Shown piece by piece: positions 41,867-50,356 of a stretch of DNA of 64,000 bases; position 1 is the stretch's first letter, and every line of letters starts with the position of its first letter. This stretch comes from Weizmannia acidilactici (GTDB taxonomy: Bacteria; Bacillota; Bacilli; Bacillales; Bacillaceae_C), in NCBI RefSeq assembly GCF_008974225.1, contig NZ_BKZR01000009.1:37191-101190 (forward strand). The letters run 5' to 3'. The position numbers and the translations under genes are program-made. Under the pieces are notes generated by a model. The model had not been told where the DNA came from. It searched no databases and worked only from the letters and a program-made list of their open reading frames with translations.

Positions 41867-42169
41867 TGCAAAAATTTGCTGCTAAAATCTTACTCGCCTG
41901 CCAAATCGTTAACTTTTCTACAATTCTAACACATTCTGTTTCCGGAAAAAATCACTTTCATTCCAGAAAAGGGGATTTTTCTTCCTATTTCGCCGTTTAT
42001 TTACAAGATTTAGAGAAAAAGGGGGGTAACAGGAAAATGAAGTCGATAGATTTTGTTCGAGAATTTTGCGGGGTTCCTGCGTAGAAAGCTTGCAGATCCT
42101 CCACGGAATGCGAGTGCCTTTCGGAATCATCAGCATTCCCGGATTACTTTCCGTACATTAAAATAGTGT

Positions 42170-42420
42170 CCCCGGGTCAGTTCACTGACTTTAGGGCAGC
42201 CACGTTTATAAAATGCTTCTTGTAACAGTCCTTAGACGCTCTGTTAGAACCGTTCAACCTGTTTTTTCTCCTTCGAATGGCACTTAGACGCTTTGTAAGG
42301 ACCGTTCAACCTGTTTTTTCTCCTTCGAATGGCACTTACACGCTTTGTTAGAACCGTTTGTCCTGTATTTTTCTCTCGAAACGTTCCTTAGCAATCTATA
42401 AAGGCCAGCCATGCCTTCAT
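42170..42420. repeat. Intergenic repeat block with three tandem 52-bp units
   Basis: Units at 42231-42282, 42283-42334 and 42335-42386 have period 52; the first two are nearly identical and the third has diverged. Each carries TTAGA(C)GCT, then A(G)(A/G)ACCGTT, then CTGTTTTTTCTC and CGAATGGCA. The AGAACCGTT core is the inverse of the AACGGTTCT core in other blocks. It is not CRISPR: there are no unique spacers between copies. It lies between the PBP terminator and the autolysin promoter. Confidence 0.85.
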
Positions 42421-42436
42421 TTTTACTTAAAGCAGG

Positions 42437-42472
42437 GTGTTCCCAAAGCCGACAAACCGGCTTTGGGAACAC
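42437..42472 (-). terminator. Strong hairpin after the PBP gene
   Basis: GTGTTCCCAAAGCCG (42437-42451) and CGGCTTTGGGAACAC (42458-42472) form a perfect 15-bp stem with a 6-base loop. The minus-strand U-run is weak, but its position suggests termination. Confidence 0.65.
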
Positions 42473-42496
42473 TCCTTCTACACCAAAACGGCTGCT

Positions 42497-44503
42497 TTAT
42501 CGGAACAGATTGGCCGCTTTTTTCACCACAAGCCCGCTGCCGCCGCGGTCTTTGACGTCTTCTACCAGCATGGCGACGAGCACATCTTTCTTTTTCGTGT
42601 CATACACGACGAATAAGCCGTTTTCTTTGCCGTTTTTGTCGCTTTGGCTGGCTTTTAATTCAGCGGTTCCTGTTTTCCCCGCAAGTGAAGCGCCAGGGAT
42701 ATCGGCCGCATGGGCGGTGCCGGACGGGTCCGCCACGACCTGCCGGAGCATGCCGGCAATCGTATCTGCCGTTTTGCTACTTATAGGATGCTTCCATACT
42801 CTCGTTTTTTCGCCCGCCTGCAAATTCGGATGCAATTCATCGCCGCCGTTGATAAACGGCGTATAGCAAAGCGCCAGATGGAGAATATTCATTTCCATCT
42901 GACCCTGGCCGTAACCGGTGTCGGCCAACTGGATGTCACTGGCAAATTTGCCGTTTGATGAAATTTGCGAAGCTTTTAACGGATAATTAAATGGAATATC
43001 TTCGCCGATGCCAAAACCTTTTAGACCTTTTACAAACTTATCTGCGCCAATATCAAGCGCTGTTTGCGCAAAAAAGATATTGTCGGACAACACAAGCGCT
43101 TTTTCCATATTTTCCGGGCTGTTATTCACATGGACGCGGGTAATCTTATAGCTTCCCCAGTCTGCATTTTTCTGCCAGGAAGTGCCGGTAATTGTCTTCG
43201 TTGCGCCGGCCGTTGTTGTGCCGGTGTTCAGTGCAATTGCCCCCGTGACCGGCTTGATCGTGGAACCCGGCGCATAGGCAAGCGCAAACCGGTTGATAAG
43301 CGGCTGTGCCGGATCTTTTTCAAGCTTCGCATAGGCGGAGACGGACATCCCTAGAATAAAATCGTTCGGGTCAAACGCTGGCGTGCTGACGAGCGCCAGG
43401 ACATCGCCCGTTTTCGGGTTGATTGCCGAAGCCGTGCCGGCGTCATCCTTCATTTGGTTGTATATTTTCTTTTGCAGTTCCGCATCAATCGTGACTTTGA
43501 TGTCCTTCCCGTTTTTCACCTTTTTCTCGGCGACTGTATACGTGCTGCCGTCCTGTTTTTGGATGTAAATTTTTTCTCCCGCTTGTCCGCGCAGCTGTTC
43601 ATCGTAAAGCTGTTCGAGCCCGCGCTTGCCGATGATGCTGTTTGCAGTGTAGCCTTTATCTTTCAGCTTTTTCAGCTCTTCTCCGGCAATTGCGCCGATA
43701 TAACCGGTTAAATGGGCGGCCGCTTTCCCGTAAGGATAAATGCGCGCATCTACCGTCTGCGAAGAAAAACCGGGGATCGATGTCACTTTTTTCACAAGCG
43801 CCTTATCATGCATGGAAACTTTCTTAATCGGCACAAATAAATTCGGCTGGACCCAGTTCTCATCCAATTTTTGCTTGATTTCGTCCGTTGAAATGTCGAG
43901 CAGTCCGGCCGCCTTTTGCATGGCTGCCGTCTTGTCACCCTTCATTTGTTCCGGAATGATGCCGATTTGATAAACTTTCCCATTGATTGCCAATCCTTTC
44001 CCGTTTCGGTCAAGGATTTCCCCGCGAACAGGGTTTTGTTCGGATACTTTAATTGTATCCCCTTTCGTCAAATGTGGCAGAAGCAAACTTGGTTTCCAAT
44101 TGACATACCAGTTTTCTTTTTTATCTTTCTTTTCTTTGACGAGTACAACCTTGTCTTTATAAGTAACTTTCCCGCCTGATGTTTGGAAAGAAATGTTGAG
44201 CGGCACTGTTACTTTGTCTTTGTTTTGATAGGCATCTTTTTCCAATGTTTTGTACGAAACTTTCAGCTGCGAAATATTTAAGTCCCCGTACACTTTTTTG
44301 TAGCGTCCGGCAACATCTTTTGAGGCATACTGTTTTTTCGCGGATTCGGACAAATAGTTTTGATACATATCCGTGAATTTTTCCTGCTTCCAAAGCTTAA
44401 TATAATCAGACAAACGTTCATTCGGTGTCGGCGTTTTTTCACAGCCGGCGAGAGCCGCAAATACCGCCAGCAACAATACAGCAATCCATAGCTTTTTTTT
44501 CAA
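42497..44503 (-). CDS. pbpC: Class B penicillin-binding transpeptidase (PbpC / PBP3 type)
   Basis: A 668-residue protein, the length of B. subtilis PbpC. The N-terminus is a lipoprotein-type or anchor signal (AVFAALAGCEK). It is followed by an NTF2-like MecA_N domain (about 25-140), a dimerisation domain (PVRGEILDRNGKGLA) and a transpeptidase domain with YAPGSTIKPV (SxxK), LSDNIFFAQ (SxN) and KTGTAEL (KTG). It crosslinks peptidoglycan outside the membrane; MecA-like class B PBPs often have low beta-lactam affinity. It starts at TTG 44503 (LKKKLWIAVLL) after GGGAGGG; a longer frame adds 21 unlikely residues. Confidence 0.95.
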   Translation of the reverse strand: MKKKLWIAVLLLAVFAALAGCEKTPTPNERLSDYIKLWKQEKFTDMYQNYLSESAKKQYASKDVAGRYKKVYGDLNISQLKVSYKTLEKDAYQNKDKVTVPLNISFQTSGGKVTYKDKVVLVKEKKDKKENWYVNWKPSLLLPHLTKGDTIKVSEQNPVRGEILDRNGKGLAINGKVYQIGIIPEQMKGDKTAAMQKAAGLLDISTDEIKQKLDENWVQPNLFVPIKKVSMHDKALVKKVTSIPGFSSQTVDARIYPYGKAAAHLTGYIGAIAGEELKKLKDKGYTANSIIGKRGLEQLYDEQLRGQAGEKIYIQKQDGSTYTVAEKKVKNGKDIKVTIDAELQKKIYNQMKDDAGTASAINPKTGDVLALVSTPAFDPNDFILGMSVSAYAKLEKDPAQPLINRFALAYAPGSTIKPVTGAIALNTGTTTAGATKTITGTSWQKNADWGSYKITRVHVNNSPENMEKALVLSDNIFFAQTALDIGADKFVKGLKGFGIGEDIPFNYPLKASQISSNGKFASDIQLADTGYGQGQMEMNILHLALCYTPFINGGDELHPNLQAGEKTRVWKHPISSKTADTIAGMLRQVVADPSGTAHAADIPGASLAGKTGTAELKASQSDKNGKENGLFVVYDTKKKDVLVAMLVEDVKDRGGSGLVVKKAANLFR

Positions 44504-44682
44504 AAAATTTCCCTCCCAATAAACATTGTTGACGATTGCGGAATCCTGCCACAAAAGGTTCCGCAAATCCCGTGATCATCAGCAAAAAATTTCGACAACC
44601 CCATAAAAAAAAACGGAAGTTTACTCTGTTTTATGTTACATTTATATTATATAAAAAGGACAAGATTAAAGGGGGAAAAAAT

Positions 44683-46185
44683 GTGGATATCATCACACAG
44701 TTAAAAGCTGACAACACGCGCAAAAAAAGCCGCTTTATGTTTGTCACATTTCTGATCTCCCTGCTGGCCGCTTTTGTTGAATCGATTTTCGAGAAAAAAA
44801 CCGGCATGGCAGTTTTGTACGGGTCGGAAGCGGCTCTTTTCGTTGTGCTTTTCTTCGTGATCGACCTGTGTCTCCAAAAATTCCGTATATTTTCTTATGC
44901 GAGCGTCATCATCGCTTATTTATTCGGCATTTACGCGATTCTTTTTCTCGAGAACAATTTTACCATGTCCATTGTACTATTTTTTCTACTTACTTACAGC
45001 GCACTGCAGTTTGAACAATTGCTCTTCTTGATCGGCGCCTTCTTCGGCATTTTCGAATTCGTGATAAGCTTTTTCATGCCTTCCGCCGAACTGGGCATCA
45101 TCCGTGACATATTCCCGACTGCGATACTTGCCTATATTTTAACAGCCATTTTATTATACGCCATGATTTACCAGCATCAAAACCTGATGGATTCTTTTCT
45201 TTTATCTATAAAAAATACAATCCAAACAATGGAAGAACAAAGCGCGGCTTACCAGGAAGAAATGTCGGCGCTCATTGACCAGGTGTCCAATGTCAACGGC
45301 CATATTCAGACAAATTTACACGCGCAAAGCGAAATGAAATCGACGGTCAATGAAATTTCAAAAGGCAGCGTAACCCAAAGCGAGCAGATTACACAAATTG
45401 CCGGCCATGCCGCGGATACATTGCATTCCATGGAATTCCTTACGCAAGTGTCCGATGAATTGACAAAAGAGGCCCGCGAAGCCGCAAATACCGCACAATT
45501 GGGTGAAAAGGCGGTTGATGAGTTAACGCTTGAAATCAGCGATGTCATTGACACCATTATGGAGCTGAACAACACGTTTACCGTTTTAACGCAAAAAGTG
45601 GAAGAAACAAACACGTTTACCGACAGCATCAAACAAATTACGGAACAAACAAATCTGCTTGCGCTGAATGCATCGATTGAAGCGGCGCGTGCGGGGGAAG
45701 CCGGGCGCGGATTTTCAATTGTTGCCGATGAAATCCGGAGGCTCGCGGAAACGACGCACGAAACGACCGAGAAAATTAACCGCAATTTGGCGGATTTAAA
45801 CGGGAGCAATGCGGCGGCGCACGACAAATTGCAGTTGAGCAGCACAAAAATTTTAGCAACAGCGGAATCAAGCCAAAATGTCACCACTTATTTCAGGAAA
45901 CTGTTAAAAACTTTAAACGGGCAGGTTGAGAAGTTTAAAGAATTTGATTCGCTGTCGAAAAAAGTTACCGGACAGGCCCATGAAGTAGAAGGAGCATCAA
46001 GCGAACTCGCTGCCATTATTGAGGAAACTTCCGCCAGCCTGGAAGAAATGGCAGCCACAATTGAAAATTTGACAAACGACCACCAATCCATTGCGGAGGC
46101 GCTCAACGAAGTCACGGGCCAGGCCGAGCAGTTCCGTGAAAAAACGAAACATCTGCGGAAAAACTTCACGCGCAAAAACGATTGA
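44683..46185 (+). CDS. Methyl-accepting chemotaxis protein with multi-helix membrane domain
   Basis: A 500-residue chemoreceptor. The N-terminal 170 residues contain about six TM helices with no sizable extracellular domain. The cytoplasmic signalling helices follow directly with no recognisable HAMP. The hairpin tip TNLLALNASIEAARAGEAGRGFSIVADEIRRLAE binds CheA/CheW, and the C-terminal methylation helix contains SSELAAIIEETSASLEEM. It would sense a membrane-linked or intracellular signal. It starts at GTG 44683 after AAAGGGGG. It is transcribed divergently from pbpC. Confidence 0.93.
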   Translation: MDIITQLKADNTRKKSRFMFVTFLISLLAAFVESIFEKKTGMAVLYGSEAALFVVLFFVIDLCLQKFRIFSYASVIIAYLFGIYAILFLENNFTMSIVLFFLLTYSALQFEQLLFLIGAFFGIFEFVISFFMPSAELGIIRDIFPTAILAYILTAILLYAMIYQHQNLMDSFLLSIKNTIQTMEEQSAAYQEEMSALIDQVSNVNGHIQTNLHAQSEMKSTVNEISKGSVTQSEQITQIAGHAADTLHSMEFLTQVSDELTKEAREAANTAQLGEKAVDELTLEISDVIDTIMELNNTFTVLTQKVEETNTFTDSIKQITEQTNLLALNASIEAARAGEAGRGFSIVADEIRRLAETTHETTEKINRNLADLNGSNAAAHDKLQLSSTKILATAESSQNVTTYFRKLLKTLNGQVEKFKEFDSLSKKVTGQAHEVEGASSELAAIIEETSASLEEMAATIENLTNDHQSIAEALNEVTGQAEQFREKTKHLRKNFTRKND

Positions 46186-46202
46186 AAAACAAGACCTTAC
46201 CA

Positions 46203-46237
46203 GAAGCCGCTGATATCCATAAAAGCGGCTTCCTTTT
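46203..46237 (+). terminator. Terminator of the chemoreceptor gene
   Basis: GAAGCCGCT and AGCGGCTTC pair (12-base loop) and are followed by CTTTTG. Confidence 0.8.
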
Positions 46238-46451
46238 GCTACATTTGACTGAAAAAAATATAGGAAGAAAAACTGGTAATTTGAACCATCTTTATTTGCC
46301 AGAAATCCCATGATTTTGCTATTTTGTGTCGCTTACATTAGCAGAAAAAGGAACAATTTCCTTTTTTCTGGCGAAAAAGGTCTACCATTATAAAAAAATT
46401 TTGATAGAATGATATTAGTTGAAAAAAAAGACTAATGGAGGTTACACGAGT

Positions 46452-47474
46452 GTGAAAAAGAAAACAATCTTTTCCGTTGCCGCTACAACGCTTTTGGCCA
46501 CTTCGTTTACGACCGAGGCATTTGCCCAGACATATAAAGTCCAAAAAGGCGATTCTCTCTGGAAAATCGCGCAGAAATACCATACTTCCGTCAGCGCATT
46601 GAAATCGGCGAACCATTTGACATCCAACATCATCTACCCGAACCAAGTGTTGACCGTTTCATCGTCATCTGCTTCGGTGAGTTCCGTATCATCCTCATCC
46701 TCTTCCGCCAAAACCTATACGGTAAAAGCGGGGGATACGTTAAGTGAAATCGCCGTAAAATACAACATAACGGTCGCCAACTTAATGAGCTGGAACAAAT
46801 TATCTTCATCGCTCATTCACCCCGGTGATGTTTTAATCGTTTCAAAAGGGACAAGCAGTGCTTCCTCTTCTTCCGCAAGCTCAAGCTCGGGCAGCAGCTC
46901 AAGTTCCACCACAACTTACACGGTAAAAAGCGGGGATACGCTGTCAGGCATCAGTAAAAAGTACGGAACAACCGTTGCCAAATTAAAATCTTTAAACGGC
47001 CTGTCATCCGATACTATTTATGTCGGGCAAAAATTAAAAGTGCCTGGAAGCAGCTCTGGTTCATCCACCGTCACAGCAACGAGCACCTCGTCTTCAAACA
47101 GTTCCTATTCTGCTTCCAAAGTGGTCAGCATCGCGGAAAGCTTAATCGGCACTCCTTATGTTTGGGGAGGCTCGAGCCCGTCCGGTTTTGACTGCAGCGG
47201 TTTTATTTACTATGTGTTCAATAAAGCAGGCTACAGCATTTCCCGGTTATCAGCAGCCGGCTATTATAACCGCGCTTATTATGTATCCAGCCCGAAGCCG
47301 GGGGATCTCGTATTCTTCGAAAATACGTATAAAGCCGGTATTTCGCATGTGGGCATTTACATAGGGAACGGCCGATTTATCCAGGCAGGATCGGATGTTG
47401 TAACAGTTTCATCGCTCAGCAACTCCTACTGGAAAGCCCATTTTGACGGCTACAAACGTTTCTATGGGCTATAA
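46452..47474 (+). CDS. Secreted LysM-NlpC/P60 peptidoglycan endopeptidase (LytE/LytF/CwlS type)
   Basis: A 340-residue protein. The signal peptide is residues 1-24 (TEAFA end). Three LysM domains (about 26-68, 91-133 and 157-199; Y.V..GD(S/T)L..I) are separated by Ser-rich linkers. The C-terminal NlpC/P60 domain (about 225-340) has the catalytic Cys in FDCSGFIYY and His in ISHVGIY. It cuts the D-gamma-Glu-mDAP bond and aids cell separation. The start is GTG 46452 behind GGAGG; the frame extends upstream to a TTG that overlaps this site and is unlikely to be used. Confidence 0.95.
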   Translation: MKKKTIFSVAATTLLATSFTTEAFAQTYKVQKGDSLWKIAQKYHTSVSALKSANHLTSNIIYPNQVLTVSSSSASVSSVSSSSSSAKTYTVKAGDTLSEIAVKYNITVANLMSWNKLSSSLIHPGDVLIVSKGTSSASSSSASSSSGSSSSSTTTYTVKSGDTLSGISKKYGTTVAKLKSLNGLSSDTIYVGQKLKVPGSSSGSSTVTATSTSSSNSSYSASKVVSIAESLIGTPYVWGGSSPSGFDCSGFIYYVFNKAGYSISRLSAAGYYNRAYYVSSPKPGDLVFFENTYKAGISHVGIYIGNGRFIQAGSDVVTVSSLSNSYWKAHFDGYKRFYGL

Positions 47475-47515
47475 TTTGGCCTGCCTGTTTTATGAATAGA
47501 ACATATTTTAATAGA

Positions 47516-47544
47516 AAAGCCCGCGGGGACACCGTGGGTTTTTC
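47516..47544 (+). terminator. Terminator of the LysM-NlpC/P60 gene
   Basis: AGCCCGCGG and CCGTGGGTT pair around a short loop and are followed by TTTTTC. Confidence 0.75.
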
Positions 47545-47583
47545 TAAGCTTTGCGGACAATGCCGCAAGCCCTGGATGATCAT

Positions 47584-48294
47584 CTACATATAAAATTTAA
47601 AACGGCTGCCGGCATATTGCGCTTTAACATATTCAAACGGCGTGCCATCCGCCAAAGCGGTCACACGCTCGATCGACAGCACCGGAGAACCAGGATCGAC
47701 TTTTAACAGCTTTGCCAGCCGCGCGCTTGCCGCCACTGCTTCAATCGTCTGGCTCCCTTTCCCGAGCCGCAATCCTTTTTTCCGCTCAAGAAATTGATAA
47801 AAAGAATGGTTCAATTCTTCTTCCGTGAGTCCTTCCGCCATTGCCGCAGGGGTGGCAATCGTTTCAAAAACGATCGGAATGTCATCGCCGTACCGTATCC
47901 GCTCAATGTGGAGGATATTTGCAGGGGTGCGAAGCTTTAGGGCTTCCATCTCATGCGGGGCGGCCTCCCGTTCCATAAACGTCACGATTTTACTTGAAGC
48001 TTTCATCCCGCGTTCTTCCATCAGCCTTGTAAAACTCATCCGGCCATCAAGCGGCTGTTCCACTTTCTGTTCGCTTACAAATGTACCGCTCCCCCGTTTT
48101 CTCGTTAAAATCCCTTCATCGACCAGTCCTTGCACCGCCTGGCGGACCGTCATCCTGCTTACTTCAAACGTCTCGCTCAGCACCCGTTCAGAAGGGATCG
48201 CTTCCCCAGTTTTCCATTCGCCCTGCCCAATTTTTTTCCGGATCAGCTCCTGGATTTGGAAATAAATCGGAATGGGAGACGCTTTATCAATCAT
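47584..48294 (-). CDS. nagR: GntR/UTRA transcriptional regulator NagR
   Basis: A 236-residue HutC-type regulator. The N-terminal winged helix (PIYFQIQELIRKKIGQGEWKTGEAIPSERVLSETFEVSRMTVRQAVQGLVDEGIL) binds DNA, and the UTRA domain binds GlcN-6-P or GlcNAc-6-P. It is the last gene of nagA-nagB-nagR and overlaps nagB by four bases. It should repress the operon through the operator at 50181-50196. It is close to B. subtilis NagR (YvoA). Confidence 0.95.
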   Translation of the reverse strand: MIDKASPIPIYFQIQELIRKKIGQGEWKTGEAIPSERVLSETFEVSRMTVRQAVQGLVDEGILTRKRGSGTFVSEQKVEQPLDGRMSFTRLMEERGMKASSKIVTFMEREAAPHEMEALKLRTPANILHIERIRYGDDIPIVFETIATPAAMAEGLTEEELNHSFYQFLERKKGLRLGKGSQTIEAVAASARLAKLLKVDPGSPVLSIERVTALADGTPFEYVKAQYAGSRFKFYM

Positions 48295-49016
48295 GGCGCA
48301 CCCCCCGCATCGCCCAGTAAAGATGACGCCTCTGCATCAGCAATGACTACCACATCCGGATGGGTTTGCAAAACCGATGCCGGGCACGCTTCATCCACCG
48401 GCCCATTGATCATACGGCAGACAGCTTCGGCTTTACTTTTGCCGAACGCAAGCAGCACGATTTTTTTCGCGGCCATAATCGATGCAATGCCCATTGAAAT
48501 GGCCTTTTCCGGCACGTCCTCTTCCTTTTCAAAAAAGCGCCGGTTCGCCTCGCGTGTCGATTCCGTTAACTCGACGATATGCGTTTTGGAATGGAAAGAG
48601 GTGCCCGGTTCATTAAAGCCGATATGCCCGTTTTTTCCGATGCCGAGGATTTGCAAATCAACAGGATGTACTTTAAGAATCCGGTCGTAGCGCTCGCACT
48701 CCGCATCGGGATCTTCCGCCATGCCGTTTGGCAGGTACGATTTTTTAAAATTCAGATGTGAAAACAGTTCTTTTTCCATATAAAAGTGGTAGCTGTGTTC
48801 ATCCGTATCTTTAAGACCGACATATTCGTCGAGATTGACGGTCACAACTTCCGACACATCGAGATTGCTATTCCGCATATATTCATACAACTTCAGCGGG
48901 GTTCCGCCCGTCGCAAGCCCGAGCGTGCGGATCTCCCCTTCCTGAATACCTTTTGCAATCATTTGAAACGCATATTTTGCGGCTTCATCCCGCGTTTTAA
49001 AAATATGCACTTTCAT
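48291..49016 (-). CDS. nagB: Glucosamine-6-phosphate deaminase
   Basis: A 241-residue enzyme converting glucosamine-6-P to fructose-6-P and ammonia. Signature LGLATGGTPLKLYEYM, VNLDEYVGL with the catalytic Asp, LGIGKNGHIGFNEPGT and the His of the ring-opening step in this last motif. It lies 3 bases after nagA and overlaps nagR by ATGA. Together these genes feed amino-sugars from wall turnover or chitin into glycolysis. Confidence 0.97.
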   Translation of the reverse strand: MKVHIFKTRDEAAKYAFQMIAKGIQEGEIRTLGLATGGTPLKLYEYMRNSNLDVSEVVTVNLDEYVGLKDTDEHSYHFYMEKELFSHLNFKKSYLPNGMAEDPDAECERYDRILKVHPVDLQILGIGKNGHIGFNEPGTSFHSKTHIVELTESTREANRRFFEKEEDVPEKAISMGIASIMAAKKIVLLAFGKSKAEAVCRMINGPVDEACPASVLQTHPDVVVIADAEASSLLGDAGGAP

Positions 49017-49019
49017 GTT

Positions 49020-50153
49020 TCATCCCCGCTTTCCAAGATGGTAAGTAGCTTTGACTTGTAAATTTTGATCCAGCACAACAAAATCTGCATCTTTCCCGGC
49101 TGTTAAGCTTCCTTTATGGGAGAGGCCGAATTCCCTTGCCTGGTTCACGGATGTCATCTGCACGGCTTCCACGATCGAGCAGCCGGTAAATTTCATGATA
49201 TTGCGGAAGGCGTCGTCCATTTTTAAAATGCTGCCGGCGAGCGCCCCGTTTTCAAGCCTTGCCTCGCCGTTTTTCACCCACACTTTCTGGCCGCCGAGTT
49301 CCGACTCCCCGTCCGGCAACCCTTTTGCCCGCATCGCATCGGTGATGACCGTAATTTTTTCCGGACCTTTCATTTCATATGTGAGTTTGACCATATCCGG
49401 ATGTACATGGATGCCGTCAACAATCAGTTCCACCTGCACGCCAGGCGAAAGCAATGCATGTCCGGCAGCCCCAGGTTCACGGTGGTGCAGCCCGCGCATG
49501 CCGTTATAAAGATGCGTCGCATGCGAAGCTTTACTTTTTAAAAGTTCGGCCCGGACCGCATCCGTGTGGCCCATCGAAGGCACGATGCCGCGTCCTATCA
49601 ATAAATCTTCAAACGCCCTTGCGCCTTCATTCTCAGGGGCGTATGTCACAAGCTTGATCAAATTGCCGGAAGCTTCAAGCCATTTTAAAAACAAATCCCC
49701 ATCCGGCGCCTGGATATATTCAAGCGGCTGGGCCCCCGCCCTTTTTTTCGAAATAAACGGCCCTTCCAGATGGATGCCTTCAATGATGGTGCCGCCTTTT
49801 TCTTTCGCTTCTTTAATGGCGCGCAATGCGGCTTCGATCTTGCTGTAGTCCTGCGTCATGGTCGTCGGAAAAAAAGAAGTGACCCCTTCCTGGAGCAATT
49901 TTCCGCTCAGGGTTTGAAGCGCCTCCGGATCTGCATCCATCGCATCGATGCCGTAGCCGCCGTGAATGTGCACATCGATCATGCCCGGGATCACCGTCAT
50001 TCCGTTTCCTTCAATCACTTCCTCTCTCGGCTCAGGTTGATAATCTTCCATTCTGCCGGTCCCGATGATTTTATCTGTAAAACGGATAAACCCGTCCTCT
50101 ATATGTTCATTCCCCGTGTAAAGATTGCCGTGGATCAACACTTTTTCCGCCAT
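49020..50153 (-). CDS. nagA: N-acetylglucosamine-6-phosphate deacetylase
   Basis: A 377-residue amidohydrolase that removes acetate from GlcNAc-6-P. Metal-binding and catalytic motifs: GMIDVHIHGGYGIDAMD, GIHLEGPFISKKRAGAQ, MGHTDA, HLYNGMRGLHHREPG and the catalytic Asp in VITDAM. It is the first gene of the nag operon, with promoter and NagR operator just upstream. The ATG follows AAAAAGGAG. Confidence 0.97.
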   Translation of the reverse strand: MAEKVLIHGNLYTGNEHIEDGFIRFTDKIIGTGRMEDYQPEPREEVIEGNGMTVIPGMIDVHIHGGYGIDAMDADPEALQTLSGKLLQEGVTSFFPTTMTQDYSKIEAALRAIKEAKEKGGTIIEGIHLEGPFISKKRAGAQPLEYIQAPDGDLFLKWLEASGNLIKLVTYAPENEGARAFEDLLIGRGIVPSMGHTDAVRAELLKSKASHATHLYNGMRGLHHREPGAAGHALLSPGVQVELIVDGIHVHPDMVKLTYEMKGPEKITVITDAMRAKGLPDGESELGGQKVWVKNGEARLENGALAGSILKMDDAFRNIMKFTGCSIVEAVQMTSVNQAREFGLSHKGSLTAGKDADFVVLDQNLQVKATYHLGKRG

Positions 50154-50180
50154 GGGAAAACACTCCTTTTTAATTTATAT

Positions 50181-50196
50181 AGTTGTCTATACCAAT
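50181..50196 (-). promoter_or_regulatory. NagR operator (dre site)
   Basis: Minus-strand ATTGGTATAGACAACT agrees with the dre operator described for B. subtilis NagR. It overlaps the downstream edge of the promoter at 50195-50223, so binding would block transcription. Confidence 0.9.
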
Positions 50197-50223
50197 TATC
50201 AGGCATGTTCAAATGGATGTCAA
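50195..50223 (-). promoter_or_regulatory. Sigma-A promoter of nagA-nagB-nagR
   Basis: Minus-strand TTGACA (50218-50223), 17 bases and GATAAT (50195-50200). Confidence 0.85.
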
Positions 50224-50356
50224 TCTTTATCATGCGGAAAAATGTTCTTATTATTCAGTGCCTACTTTCCCGCCGCACCGTAAATCTATTTTTCCGCTGC
50301 GCAATGGTATATACTAGAAAAAGTGCAGACTGTACTCATATCTTGGAGGAACTTTT

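Noticed and set aside
42231..42386. Tandem repeats that could suggest a CRISPR array
   Set aside because: Copies are contiguous with period 52 and no unique spacers; no cas gene is nearby.
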